Shown here piece after piece: positions 1 through 12,178 of a DNA stretch of 64,000 bases (the first letter of the stretch is position 1; each line of letters opens with the position of its first letter). A program made the translations under genes and the position numbers. The notes under the pieces are model-generated. The model saw only the letters and a list, made by a program, of their open reading frames with translations. It was not told the DNA's origin and did no database searches. Source of the stretch: Andrena cerasifolii (Eukaryota; Arthropoda; Insecta; Hymenoptera; Andrenidae); NCBI RefSeq assembly GCF_050908995.1, contig NC_135118.1, positions 17,865,501 through 17,929,500 on the forward strand, in the 5' to 3' direction.

Positions 1-160
1 AATATTTCATGTTCAGATTCCTACTCGGTACAATCCGAAATCCGATCGCTCCGAATATTCGAATACTCTTATTTATTCGAATGTTCCTAATTCTTCGAAT
101 TTTCCAATCTCAAATTCGAATTCTCTGGTATTCAAATATTCGAATAAAAGCCGTACACCG
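1..160. repeat. TTCGAAT-rich low-complexity sequence
   Basis: The first 160 bases are dominated by imperfect copies of ATTCGAAT and TTCGAATA in both orientations. The texture resembles the interior of the hAT-like MITE at 26965-27111, so this may be the inner part of a repeat cut by the window edge. No terminal repeat is visible, so this is only a compositional call. Confidence 0.35.
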
Positions 161-1204
161 TACTCCTTTCGAGTAGGCACTCCTTCTGCAATCTCCAGCC
201 TGAAAATTAGCACTGTAACCGACGTCGGTGTGTTTCCACGTCGATACCTTCTGGAAATCATCGAAATTATCCTTCGGCTGTCCCCGAATGTTTGCCCAGG
301 GTGAGTTAAGCAAAAGTTTCTCGCTCTCCCGATCATTCGAAGGGGCGTAGCTAACTTGAATAACCATCGCTCGAAACCCTGCGCCGCTGAAAGTGTTAGG
401 ACACCGAAGAAATTCGCGGAGGATTCGTGTGTAAGCGACGTCGCGGACATCCCTCTCTTTACTGACCGAAGATGCTTCCCGCGGCGATAATGGCGCATCC
501 GGCGCGAGCTCGGCGCGTGGAACAACGAAAAAGGGAAGCGCGGGGAAGGAAGCGGAGGGTTGGCCGAGGGAGGGAAAATAAAGAAACGGCCCAGAAAAGC
601 TGGGGAACCGGTAACGAGCTTGCGGTCGAAAGCGGGGGGTGGAAGCATCGAGCGTGCCCGTGTTTGTGGAACGTAATATTGGAGCGTCTCCGTGGCCGTT
701 TCTATTTCGCTGCTGTGCACACTGTCGTGCTCGCGTAGCTGCGCGCCCCGCTGTGTGTGCCGTCCTGGGCTGTTACACGGTTACGTCCATAAAGAGAGAA
801 CCGCTTTCTGTGTCGTCCCGTCGGCGGCGGTGTCTTTCTTAATGCCACGGCTCGCTTTGCGGGATATCCGCTCGACCAGGCCGGGACGAGACAGAAGGGC
901 TGGAGATTGCAGATATGGCGCTTCGGATTTGCGAACGAATGGTGTGCAATTGGTATGTGCTGTTGGAAAATTAGTCCAATTGTTTTGAATATCAAGTGGG
1001 AAGGTTTACGTAGGCACTGTTGTTCAGGGGGGTAAACTGAGACGCGGAGGCCTCAAGTGTAGGTACTTCCTGCGGGGAAACTTGAAGGAGATGGAAAAGG
1101 GGGGAATTGGCAGTCTTATACCTTTATAGCACTTTGCATTAGAGCTGTTCGGGTACTCGAATAAAGCGAGCCGACCCAGGGCCGGGTACCCGTAAAATCC
1201 GGGT
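161..1204. other. non-coding stretch with a GC-rich block
   Basis: No recognisable gene. Bases about 440-930 are GC- and CpG-rich and give overlapping open frames on both strands, the longest a 215-codon minus-strand frame. Their low-complexity, arginine- and serine-rich translations look like chance frames in GC-rich DNA. If the dipeptidase gene extends leftward, this lies inside its first intron. Confidence 0.4.
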
Positions 1205-1808
1205 AGCTGGAATTGTTTTGGGCGGCTTGAAAAATCCGGGTAGACCGAATCGTTTCGGGCCGCTCGGAAGAACTGGATACATAAGCGCTATATATTGCAC
1301 AAAAATATGTCCTTTGAAAATTTATATACGCACACTCTTTGAGCTATAAGAATACCTGGAGAGAGAACAGCAGTGGGAAGAAGTAGAGGTGACAGCGGTC
1401 CTAGGGAAATAGAAGATAACAGGTGAATCTATCCTTCGTCTTTCTATTATCCCTCTCTATCTGTACTATCTGTGTTAGGTGCGTATTTTGTGTGCGCACT
1501 GTACATCCATAGCCTGTTGTAAGACAGAGATAGGTTCTCTGTTCTCTCTCCAGGTATTCTTATAGCTCAATGCACATACTAGATACCTACGTGGGAAACA
1601 TGAGTAGTGCGAAGTTCGCACAAGCCCGAGGGGGTTGAAAGTAGTTAGACATTCTTTTAATAAGTAAGCTTGAAGATTATAAATTAATCAATACCCATTT
1701 GGAAACGGGTGTTTGGCCCGAAATAATTCCGGCTATTCGGTTCTTCCGGGCAGCCCGAAACGATTCGGACTACCCGGATTTTTCAAGCCGCCCAAAAAAA
1801 TTCGAGCT
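1205..1808. mobile_element. fold-back element with nested inverted repeats
   Basis: Two inverted repeats are nested. The outer arms (1205-1280 and 1733-1808) are about 76 bp with a handful of mismatches and share GGGCGGCTTGAAAAATCCGG. The inner arms (1341-1370 and 1539-1568) are 30 bp and identical, sharing ATACCTGGAGAGAGAACAG. The core holds no plausible open frame. The structure fits a fold-back element or a MITE inserted within another. The right arm ends exactly where the next element (1810) begins, so one may have inserted at the edge of the other. Confidence 0.65.
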
Positions 1809-1809
1809 A

Positions 1810-2676
1810 AGGTGGATGTCCCAATTTCTACTCATGTCTCCATTTCTGCTCATTTCGTATTTTTCTTATTTTTATAAGCGCCACGTTTGTACTATAGTTA
1901 CAACAAAATAATTTTAAATTATTTGAACATTTACGCAAGTGTTGCACGAGCTTGGGGCTAATCAGAGTGCAGCATAAGCAACGAAAAAACTTTTATAATG
2001 AGAGACTCGTGATTTTTCAACCGTGTTTTAGCTGGTTGTGGTAGGAACAGGGTCATTATTGGTATTCGATAATTGGGCAGAAAATAGTTTTTGCAGTAAA
2101 AGTTATTATTTAATAACAAAAACAGATACCATATTGTGCTCTGGATGTAGATTTTTTTACTATTCTTGATTATTTTAAGTAGAAAACAGGTGATTAGGTT
2201 TAGGGTCAAGTGAATCACCGTCGTGTCCGCATTTCTACTCACCAAAACTTTAGCAACGTAACCTCAGAATTCAATATATGCTGTAACCTCTATTTCTATT
2301 CGAAGGCATTTTAATTTTTGTTTATCATTATTTTACGCTTTACTGTTATGTTACAAAACATCTCCATAAAAGATGTAACTTATTTTAACCTGAAAAGGTA
2401 ACATATTATGTGAGCAGAAATTGGTACAAATGGTGAGTAGAAATACGTACATCGCTATTTTTCGTGAGCAGAAATGCGGACATTTAAAATATTATATTTA
2501 ATTACAAATTACCAGTAGTTGAACATTTTGAAATATTTTTCTTAAATAGTTTTCGACTGGTTGATTTATTATTAAAGAATTAATCAATTACTCTGCAAAT
2601 TCTGATCGCAAACAAATTTTTTACACCTTCTTTCTGTCGAGTAACCTCTTAAATGAGCAGAAATTGGGACCAGACC
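1810..2676. mobile_element. TA-flanked TIR element, long copy (family alpha)
   Basis: The left end after a TA (1808-1809) begins AGGTGGATGTCCCAATTTCT. The right end carries the complementary ATGAGCAGAAATTGGGAC (from 2654) before a decayed terminus and TA. About 240 bp of the right part matches the shorter element at 38722-39093 closely, including TTAAAGAATTAATCAATTAC. This copy has about 500 bp more interior, with extra copies of the GAGCAGAAAT subterminal motif near 2415-2480, but no convincing transposase. The TA duplication suggests a Tc1/mariner-type element. The short copy looks like an internal-deletion derivative. Confidence 0.6.
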
Positions 2677-3101
2677 TAACCCAACGTGGTCACACATTCT
2701 TATAATCACAAATTGGTCGCATGGGGTTCACTGCACCCCAGCGTATTTTTAAATCTTTTAACTTTTAAGTGATAATTGTACATTCTTAATACTCACACAA
2801 TCATGCCCTAACAGTCTTTTTCTAGAAATGTAAATTTTGACAGGATGACATTTATAGTTCAGGAAGAGCGATTTTCCACGGCTGTGGAAAAAAGAGATAT
2901 TTTTATCTCTCCTTATTTTTTGATTCTCGAATTCAAATCAAGAATAATTAATTTTCATTTAAATTGTATCAAAATTTTAATCCTCCACTTAAATTTTAAT
3001 ATAATCTGTCGAATTACATCGATGTTTCTCGAATTTCCATTATTTGACCTTGAAAATTGGTGTAGGGGTGAGATACACCCCGCGTGACCACGAAGGGTTA
3101 A
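2677..3101. mobile_element. TTAA-type MITE with GTGGTCAC ends
   Basis: The left end reads TAACCCAACGTGGTCAC. The right end, read in reverse, is TTAACCCTTCGTGGTCACGC followed by a GGGGTG..CACCCC hairpin. The left half has a comparable hairpin, GGGGTTCACTGCACCCC. The right flank keeps TTAA; the left is CTAA and abuts the preceding element. The AT-rich interior has no coding sequence. TTAA flanks suggest a piggyBac-type non-autonomous element, but this is inference. Confidence 0.5.
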
Positions 3102-5814
3102 ATAGAGCAGAGATTTTGAAATTACTCAGCTTTATTACTGCCATTGAATAAAATCTCTACTCGATCGATTGAACTGAATAAGCGAAAGGGTTAAAATAGT
3201 AAATCTAACATAAAATCCAAAACTCTAATCTCAAAACTGAAATGGGTTTAAATTGGTTTAAATTGGCTTAAATAAGCGCCCATGAGAGTGGAGACGCGCT
3301 AAGCCAGGAAGTACCTAGCGAGGGACTCATGCGTCAAGAATCTAAAACACAGTTTTCCCGGTACCTCATACCACGTGCAAGAAAAACCGAGGGAATTCCC
3401 CAATTGCTAGCTACTCTACATGATCCACTAATACAATTATATTTGCAGATTTATGGATTAGTACGGGGGACCTCGTGTAAGAACAGAGATTTACATTCCT
3501 ACGGTAGACAGGATGCATGATGAATCCCACCACAGCCAGGAGAGCGCAGGATTACATCGCGGCGCGAGACGAAGGTACCGAGAAGTAAAGTAAATTACCG
3601 GGAGCCTCATGGAAATTAGGGAGCGCGTAACGAGCTCATGGTCAGAAGCTGGCATCTGGTAGGCTCGGCCCACTTGTTCCCCGTTACCATTCCGCTTTCC
3701 ATCGCGGTTGCACAGTAGCAATACCCGCCCTTAATGCACGCACGCACGTTCGTCCGTGCACATGTGCGCGCACACTTGAGGCTTTGGGATCATATCGATG
3801 CATTAAATCCGGCGGGGTCATGGGGCATCTTTGATATGCCCTCACGGCCGCGATTACTCCCCATAACGTGGGATTACGTACGCGCACGGGGCCAATATCC
3901 CGCGGCGTGGCGTAAATAATCCGATTCGGTAGGATACCGTTTAATGGGAATTTTTATATGACACCGATGAATCGACCTTGCTCGGGGATTAGAGAGATTC
4001 CCTTCTGGAAAAACCGCTCCAAGTTATTGCGCAGCGGAATACGAGGGATGCTCTCTGAAAGGTGGGTCGATTGGGTGCAAAAAAATGATAAGGTGCGGTA
4101 ATTATAGTGGGTGCTGTAGAGAGTGAAAGGAGAACAAAGGTGTGGGGGTAAGAAAGGCGAAGCTGGGATGCTATAAACGACGAAAAGCAAATGATTATCC
4201 CGTGGAGGTTCTTCTTTCGAAATGACAGCTGCACTTGGCAATAGTAGCCTGGTATTATTCGAAGAATAATTTCAATGCTAGGATTTTTGTGAAACATTTT
4301 GCGGAGTACTTAAATAGTTCCTCAAGCGTAATTTGGAAATGAGAGCTGTGATTTAGGCTACCACAGAGGTCTCTGCGTTCCCGAAACAAGTTTCGGGATG
4401 AACGCAAGTGCTTCTTTCATACCGTCGAAGGAGAAGGCAGAAGAGGTTTCCTTTAATGCTTCCAATCATCTTGAGTTTCATTTCAAAGTTAATTTTCGAC
4501 ATTTCGTTGACACAAGGGATGGTTTTATATCGAGTACAGAGTGAAGCAGATGTTTGTAGGTAATGATACCGTAAGATCGATGCGGCATTAACGAAATTAC
4601 GAAGCACTTTGTTGAAATTGATATCGAAGCGTCGCAGGAGGATCAGTTTCCTTCTTCGCGGGTTTTACAGTCTCCTCTCGCTTACTCGGGCCCAATACGC
4701 ACGCGTGGCACGCAAGGAAGCTCGGAAAGCCGTTGTAGCGAGCGGCTGTGCGCGACCGCGAAAGAAGTCCCGAATTAATTTCACCGTTCCTTCTAGCTGG
4801 CTAAATAAAAAGCTAAGTGAATTTCATGGCCGGCGAGCAGTTCGCCTTAGCAGCTTTGTTATTTCGCTCTTTACCCAGCCCGTCCACGTAATTTCTCAAC
4901 TTTCACGAGAAGTATGCGCGGACGTGCCGTGAAAATATTTCTCCTTTAATTTTCCTGAACCCGCCGGTTACGTGGGCGCGAGCACGCCGCCGGGCAAAGC
5001 TGTGTACGTGTACACGTATACACGTGTGCAGCCGTGTCTCTAGATAAGTACCACGTAAACCACTTGCTAAACGTTACGGGGTGCAGAGTGGTAGGAGAGA
5101 ACTTCAGGCTTTCCATCAGCTACTTAAGTCTTAAAGGAACGTGTATTCTTCTCTGCTTTTCGAGGTCACGTTCGGATTGTACCGTAGACGATTTTTTCTG
5201 TTATTCTTCATTTTCTGTTAACAATTCCTACGCAACATAGTAGTTACAACCAAACAGAAAGGAATGACGCTCTTGTGGAGCTGCATTCTTATGAACGCAG
5301 TTCTCAGAAGAACCTTATTATTTATAGGATGGCTCTTAGGTCCACTCTTCAACTCCTTTCGAGTGACAATCAATGATCAAAGTAATATTTTCATTTATGT
5401 GGGCGCGAGGATACTTTGCGCGTCGAGGAACGTAAATGGACTGTTTGGCGCAAAGAACGAGTGTTCGCGGCGGAAGAGATACCGAGTGTTTAGGTTTGCG
5501 CGTGGGTTACAAGGGAGAACGATTCTTGGAACGCCGGCGGAACTTTTGCGCGCGTATGGGATCTTGAAAAGTGCGGGGTTGATCGAGAGCGGAGCAGGGA
5601 AGATTGCTTTGAGCGTCGGGGAGAGTTCAGGCGTTGAAGATTGCAGGGTAGATTAGGAATAGTTTTAATATAGGCACGCAATTATTATTATTATTATTAA
5701 AAGTGTGCTGTTCCTTCACGCCTGTCCAGAACACCTAACCTTGCCTCACATCTGTCGTGTCCCAAAATTACTGTCGTTGCATCGTTTCTTATCACCAAGA
5801 CACTGAACAATTAC
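3102..5814. other. probable first intron of the dipeptidase gene
   Basis: This lies immediately downstream (minus strand) of the dipeptidase exon's splice donor. No open frame here resembles the next dipeptidase exon, which should continue with the conserved aromatic segment after GGQ. A GC-rich block at about 4620-5030 and a short ATT run at about 5680-5700 are the only compositional features. Confidence 0.4.
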
Positions 5815-6153
5815 CTGACCGCCGACCATGCCCTGGCGAAGCCTGACCAGGTCGGTCTGACTCCAGGCGCTCTTGCTCCAAGGCGCGACCTGTCGTAGAT
5901 CCTTGTCGAAGTCGAACTCGGCCAGCTGATTGTGGACGAAGTTTCGAATGTTCCAGGGCAGGTCATTGTGCCCGTCGATCAAAGGCACCTCGGAAAGAAC
6001 CTGCCTGACCGTCTCCAGCCTCTCCCTCGGCGACGTCAGGTGTGCAATCTCCCCATCGGCTGGTCGTGGCCCAACTTTGCCCACCCAGCTTCCAATTGAC
6101 AGTATGATCACGCTTGCTACCCAGACACCGCTCTGACCGCCACACTGAAACAT
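5815..6153 (-). CDS. membrane (renal-type) dipeptidase, first coding exon
   Basis: The exon encodes 113 residues on the minus strand, from ATG at 6153 to a splice donor (CAG|GTAATT) at 5815/5814, in phase 0. Residues about 8-24 (SGVWVASVIILSIGSWV) form a hydrophobic segment that would act as a signal peptide or anchor. Residues 57-67 (VPLIDGHNDLPW region) match the start of peptidase family M19, where His62 and Asp64 are the HxD pair that binds the first zinc. The exon ends in LRQGMVGGQ, the conserved LRxGxVGGQ segment that precedes FW in these enzymes. The family hydrolyses dipeptides at the cell surface, often GPI-anchored, with about 400 residues in total. Only the N-terminal quarter is here; the rest must lie beyond the left edge, giving an intron of at least 5.8 kb. 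An upstream non-coding exon cannot be excluded. Confidence 0.9.
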
Positions 6154-6865
6154 CGATCGTTCGCGGTTAGTTAGGAATTACCGAGGAGCATTCCTCTTCG
6201 GGCCGAACGCAAAGCTGGATAAACTACTGGACTATCTTTTCGCAGAAGTTTCAACAGCCGTTCATTGTACACCGCGGAGAACGGGGGTGGCGCGGGTTCA
6301 AGTTAAATTCGCGTTACTTGCTGAACAAGCGGGCTAACTTTCAACTTTCATAGCCAAAAATTAACTCGACTGAAAGGCGGGCTCCTTGGATATCCAGCTG
6401 GGGCAAAAGTGCGTTACTACCTATCAGATTTAATCGGCTGAAAGTTTAGGGAAAGCTTGGGCATTCAAGAATTCACTTGGAACTCTGTAAGAAGTGGTTC
6501 AGAAATCCATTTCAACGAAACATTGATTTATCGCCTAATCGAAGCACTTTTTTTCCAATTATCATTACATGTTCAAGAATCTTACGTTACACCTTAGTAC
6601 TAATCACGTTAAACTGTGTACACGTTCTCAGAAGCAAAGATCCATGGATTCGTTGTACCATAGGGTAGATCGAGGTGAATCGGATCAAGATAAGAATTCA
6701 GTTGATATTTCTTATATCGCGATAGAAACGAGCATTCCGAGCATTTCTGGGTTATTTCTCACGGTTTAGTTATTTGTTTGCAGAAGAAAGATTTTTAAAT
6801 TTGGATTTATTTTTTATTATTAATGTTCAAGCCAAAGGGGTACCTATTAAATAGTTACAAATATA
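6154..6865. other. upstream flank of the dipeptidase exon
   Basis: No gene is recognised. If transcription starts close to the dipeptidase ATG, its 5' UTR and promoter lie here on the minus strand. I found no convincing TATA box or initiator. Confidence 0.35.
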
Positions 6866-7400
6866 CTAGCAAAATACCCCCGCGCGTCGCTTCGCACCTG
6901 AGAGATATTAAGGACTTCGTGAAAACACATTTCACCCCCTCTCACCACCCTCTGAGCGATGTATCAGGGTAAAATCCTGAAATTGCTTTTTAGGCATTTA
7001 TGTGGGTAACCTTTCGAAGTAAAAACCAAGATGATATCAAATCGGGCCTAAGAGATTTTGAGCAATCCGCGAAAATGCATTTCACCCCCTTAGGGGTTGG
7101 TTAGGGAAAGATCCTGAAATTGATTTGTGGGCATTTCTGTGGGTAATCTTTGTGAGTAAGAACCAAGTTGATATTTAATCGAGCCTAAGAGATATTAAGG
7201 AATCCGCGAAAACACGCTTTACCCTTTTTCACCCTCTTGGGGGTGTAATTTAAAAAAAAAACCCTTTCCCATCCAGCACCTACGTTGCAAACGGGATACA
7301 CCCTCCGAATTTCATTTTCTAGGGTCACCGGTTTTGCCTGGACTATGATGAATCAGTGACACAACGATTATATAAGTATATCTAAACCTAGTTTTTTCTT
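6866..7400. repeat. dispersed repeat with three diverged internal units
   Basis: Three diverged direct units start at 6901, 7052 and 7188, spaced 151 and 136 bp. Each begins AGAGAT(A/T)TT and carries GAAAA(C/T)(A/G)C followed by a C-rich CACCCCCT run, then CTGAAATTG and GTGGGTAA. The unit block is preceded by CTAGCAAAATACCCCCGCGC and followed by an ATCAGTGACAC..TATATAAGTATAT tail. The layout resembles the non-coding end of a dispersed insect repeat, possibly a LINE or Helitron terminus, but I cannot assign a family. Confidence 0.45.
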
Positions 7401-10109
7401 TAACATTTACCTATTATTTTTGTACCATCCAACACGAAGTGATTCGATTCGCCCCGGTCGACCCTACATCTAGAAATGCAGTCTGGCAGGCTCGGCTCCG
7501 GCAAACCACGATTATCCAGAAGTTTCGTAGCTCGAGAAGCTCGCCTACGCTGGAGCTTCATCCGTCCAGAAATTCACTTATCCAAAATCTTGCTCGACTA
7601 CAAACTCTGACGGGCGAAAGCTAGTTTAATCAACCGGTTAAGTGTGCAGACGTCGCTGGTAGCTGCGTCGTAACGCGCTGCGCACCAACGGCTTTCAAAA
7701 GGAGCGATTCCGCAGCGAGGAAATAAGTTGGCTTGGTATTGCGCGTGCGGGGGGAGGTTATTAAGTTCCGTAATACGTTTCGCATTAGACGTTGGATGCC
7801 CGTGCTCTGGCGCGCGACGTTGTCCAAAGGGGGCAGGCGAAGACGGGACAGCTGAAAGCTTTGGCGCTTCCGCCTAGAAATAATTTACTGTTTCGTCCTG
7901 TGAGTTGCAAATGTCGCCGGAGCAGAGCGACTGTCATCACAGGCCTGAAGGGGTTGAATAGTTTATGATCGCCGTCAAAGGAGCACGGCGAATTCCTCCC
8001 GAGGAGAACGATTGTTCGGCGTAGGGGCGCTCGGTTTTCAAAGCGCGTTTGGGAGCGCCGGCACGAAGAAGGAATCGTTTTACCCCCGCTCCGAATTACC
8101 TCGTATTTCGTGCTGGCCTTTTGTGGAGCGTAACTTTGCTTTTCTTTGCTGTAACGCGCGATGAAATACGCGGATGCGTGATTTATTCGGAGCTCGGGTG
8201 GAGCTCGGAGTCGGGGAATCTTTTAATACTGCATGCGAATTGTAATATTTAATAAGCAATTCGAAGTGGAGACGCTTGGAAGGACGTGTAAGAAATTTTG
8301 TGTGTATATCGGGAGGAAAGCTTTTACCTGACTTATTCTGCCACGCGAGTTCCATTACGGAGTGGTTCACCCTCATACTTGCGTCTTTCTCCATCAAGCT
8401 AGATCATGTCGCCGATGGCAATTCGTCGGAAGGGTGATGGATCGCTTCTTCCCGTAAGGGAACTGAGTGATCGGCCTGGCGGCATGATTAAAAAAGAGAA
8501 TCAGCTGTCAAGCTGCTTCCAACGGCGGAAGACAAACTTCCCTTTCTAATGCAACCGTCGTGGAAATACGTTGAATCAGACGGGCGGAGGAGAAACGGCG
8601 ACTCGAAGGCGGAGAACGGGCGGTACCGCGCGCAAGCCGTACGTTTCACACGTGAACGTCCATTAACAGATTCTTTCGCCCAGGCTTTCAGCCGTTTCCC
8701 TCCCCTCGATACAACGAACCTTCAGTCTTTCGAATTATCGGAAAAGGTGGACGCCGGAGAAAGTGTGCCAGAACGTCCGGAATCTGTAAAAGTTGGGAAC
8801 GTGCGATTCGAGAGTAACGCGCAAATAAACCAGTTGATCGAAATGCTGCTTTCAGGGAGCATTTAGATTTTCCTTTGTCTCAAATAACATATAAAACCTT
8901 CGAGATCACTTTGATGGCCTTTAAATTTTGGCTAAGTGCCAAGGATAACTTATAAGCTACTAAAATCTGAAAAATTTAATGCGATTATTTTGTTGCAAGT
9001 TTTGAGAGTATATTGAAGACAATTCAGAAATAAAGTGTGTAAATCGAAGCTTGAAATGTTGGATGAGAACAGTTTCAAGCCACGAGAGAACGAGAGTTAT
9101 GAGACTGCTGAAGAGTATCGCTTTATCTACTGTCTGACTAAACGGTGATCTATACTACTTGCCCGTTGGACTGCAGTAACATCGTGACGTCTGATCCAGC
9201 ACGTGATATTCTACTCCGCGGAGGTGCGTAACCTTACGATAAATTCGTTTCCAGGTTCAATTTTCCTGTAAACAGCTTATCGAGCGCTTTTAGTAAAGCA
9301 CATCCATCAGAAAGTATATGGAAACGTCACCAGCACGCGACGTGTTGCAGTAACATTCAATTTAACGATTAACAGAAGTCTAGTTTCAGTATTTGTGACA
9401 GGGGGTGATTCACGCTTCTTCTTACTTATCATTGCTGTTGCCGTAAACTGGAGGCACAGTGGTAGTACGGGGTAACGTTGGCAGCTATACTGCTGGACGT
9501 TATTTTCTCCGGATCGATCACGCGAAAAGTTAAGCGCCAATTCGCGTAAAATAAATAGTGTATCGCCTGATACATAGATGGCGTTGTTTTAAATTATTAA
9601 TTATTAGTTGGAATAAGCGGGCGTACTGTTTCAATTTTAAGAATTAGTGAACAATTCACTATTCAATGCGACAAACTTTATCGTCCAAAATATGTGTCGC
9701 GATAAATTAGACCTCGTTATGAGTTTTCTAAAATTGTATGTAAATTTCGCGTATTCAAATTGTTTTCTCGGTCTTATTTACTTCTTACGTACTTTCTAAG
9801 AAGATTGCGCGTGCCTTTTCTTGGGAAAAACATAGTATTGAGCACGGAAAAAGAACGTGTCGTTAGTGCGTCTCCGGAACTTAACATTTTTTTTAAAGCA
9901 ATATAAAATGAAACAGATTTAGGTAAGTGTCAATGTAACTTCAGATTAGAAAAACTTTACCTGTTAATGCTATTTATATGATGTGCATTTGTATCAAAGT
10001 AGGCTTTTAAAACAGCATTTTGCTGAATCCCGCCCATTGCGTCACAAAAAGGGGAGGAAAAAGACCAAATGTGTACTAATCTAGCATAATTTGTTGGGGC
10101 AATAAAGAC
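7401..10109. other. non-coding stretch
   Basis: No gene is recognised. GC-rich sequence at 7600-8220 and 8560-8800 gives chance frames on both strands; the best (8549-8866, plus) has no motif I recognise. From 8870 the sequence is AT-rich and featureless. Confidence 0.35.
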
Positions 10110-10152
10110 GTATTAATATTATTAATTATTATTAATATTATTATGATTATTG

Positions 10153-10221
<69 letters not shown>
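10110..10221. repeat. (ATT)n microsatellite
   Basis: An almost pure ATT/TTA trinucleotide run of about 70 bases (10152-10221), preceded by an interrupted ATTAATATT stretch. Confidence 0.95.
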
Positions 10222-10222
<1 letters not shown>

Positions 10223-12176
10223 ATTGTATTTTTGTGTAATACTGTATTTATACAGTTAGGTGTATTTATATCAGTTAATTAACATTCATTTAAGAAGGAA
10301 AAGGACAAAATTTTTCTGCAATTTCACACTTGCAGTATAATCACAAAGGTGCAACATTATGATAGGATACTTAAAGCAAATGTAAAAATGCTAATTTTTA
10401 TATTATACTAACTTAACTTTGATTGTCACAAAGCGTCAAGGGGGTCAAATAAGGGGGAAGTGGTGAGATGTCCAGATTTCATGGTAGTCCATACTTTCCG
10501 CAGGATTCACACCCAAACATAGTATCGCATTTGTTATATTAGTATTCTAACAAAACGTTAGAAAAACCTGCCAATGTTCCCCCAGTTTACGGTACCTACT
10601 TCTATCGTTTACCCTATCAAATTTCTCGCGCACAGTAGCCTGCGCTTCCCGCAATTACCAAAGAACTTTAATCTCATACCTCCATCTAGGCGGAATAAAA
10701 ACAAAATCTGCTTCGCGAAACAAACTTCACCTAAAATCCATTACCTGCCATTCCTTTGACGCAAAAAAGGAACCCACCGAGAGCCCGAAAAAAATTGCCA
10801 CGAGCGCGCCCGCGAAACATAACTAAAATTTAATCAATGTTTCCAGCGCGAACCACGCCGCGTCCCCAAAATGAATTCCAGCCCGTACAAGCTCCCCTTT
10901 CGATCCAGATTCCCGTGTAACAATTCGCTCAGCGAACAAATTCCAATACGTACCAACGTTGGCGACAACGACCAATTTCCTTTTCCCTAACACCGACGCG
11001 GAACTTACAAATTCCATCGCGACGATTTTTATCAAAAGCGTATAAAAGCGGCCTAGCGTTGACCCCCGATTGCTGGTTAACGTCTTCGACGCGGTGACGA
11101 GACGAAAATGCAGAAAGCACCGGGGTCGATCAGGGATGGAACGCTGGCGGGGCGAATTGGCCAGCATCCAAACGTAAGCTGTAATAAAAGGGTCGTATTA
11201 AAAAGAATGCTCTCGAAGGCAGTTTGGGAGGGTGGCAACAAAGGCCGATCTATCGATCAGCGAGTCGATCGACGCGTCCGTACGCGTTCGATGGAACCAC
11301 AATGGGGCAGTTACAACGTTCCAAGTCGCTAAAGACCGTCGAGACCCTCCTCGTCTCTGCCTCCCCCGTTTCCCGCCGGCGCAGTTAGATCTCGATCGTT
11401 CCTTCGGCCCACTTATATCGTTACTTCGAATACACGGCGGAAATTTAATGCGCTCCTCGGATTTATCACCGTCCCTGCTCGGGACAGCTACTTGGGGATC
11501 CGCGAGGGGAGGCAGAGGTAACGCCGCGGCTCTGGCTCGGCCCTAGGAGGTATATATTTCTGCACGCGTGGGCGTATTTTTGTTTTACCTCCGGCGTGCT
11601 TTATGCCGGCGTGTGCACGCGGCAGAAGTGTCGTGTACGTTCGGAATTCTGATCAGCCCGTGGCTTTTATCCCCCGCGCTTTACATATTTCGCCTTTTAT
11701 GCGACGGCGCTGCTGGCTTGCTTTGTGTTCGAGGAGATTCCAATGACGTTACGGTGTAACGTAGCCGCGGAGAGGAACACACCGCGCCATGGTTTGGAGG
11801 GTTGCCTATACCGTACCACTTAAGATAGTTTACGTTATATTTCATATTTGGTATTGTTGTGATTCAAACGCAAGTTAATGCCGGATATTGTAGCCTGATC
11901 TCGTAGGCACATACTGTTAGATGTTTAAGCTTCTGTTCAGAACTCATTAATTTGTTACGAATGCTTTTTGTGAGGTACTCTAGAAAGGTACGATTCAGGC
12001 AACCGGTCTCCTAAATCGTGCCCCTCGGTTTCTAAAATTGCACCTCTTCTAAAAATACACAACCTATGTAACATAGGTATGAGTTCGCGAATCATACTGG
12101 CACGATTGTAGTGGCGCAATTTTTGGAAACGTGATCAGTCTATTTATAAATATCGATTTAAACTTTATAATGAATG
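10222..12176. other. non-coding stretch with GC-rich block
   Basis: AT-rich to about 10560, then GC-rich at 10780-11780 with overlapping chance frames on both strands. No conserved domain, splice-bounded exon or RNA gene is recognised. Confidence 0.35.
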
Positions 12177-12178
12177 TA

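Noticed and set aside
73..720. 215-codon minus-strand open frame
   Set aside because: Spans a low-complexity TTCGAAT region and a GC-rich block with unrelated compositions; no domain.
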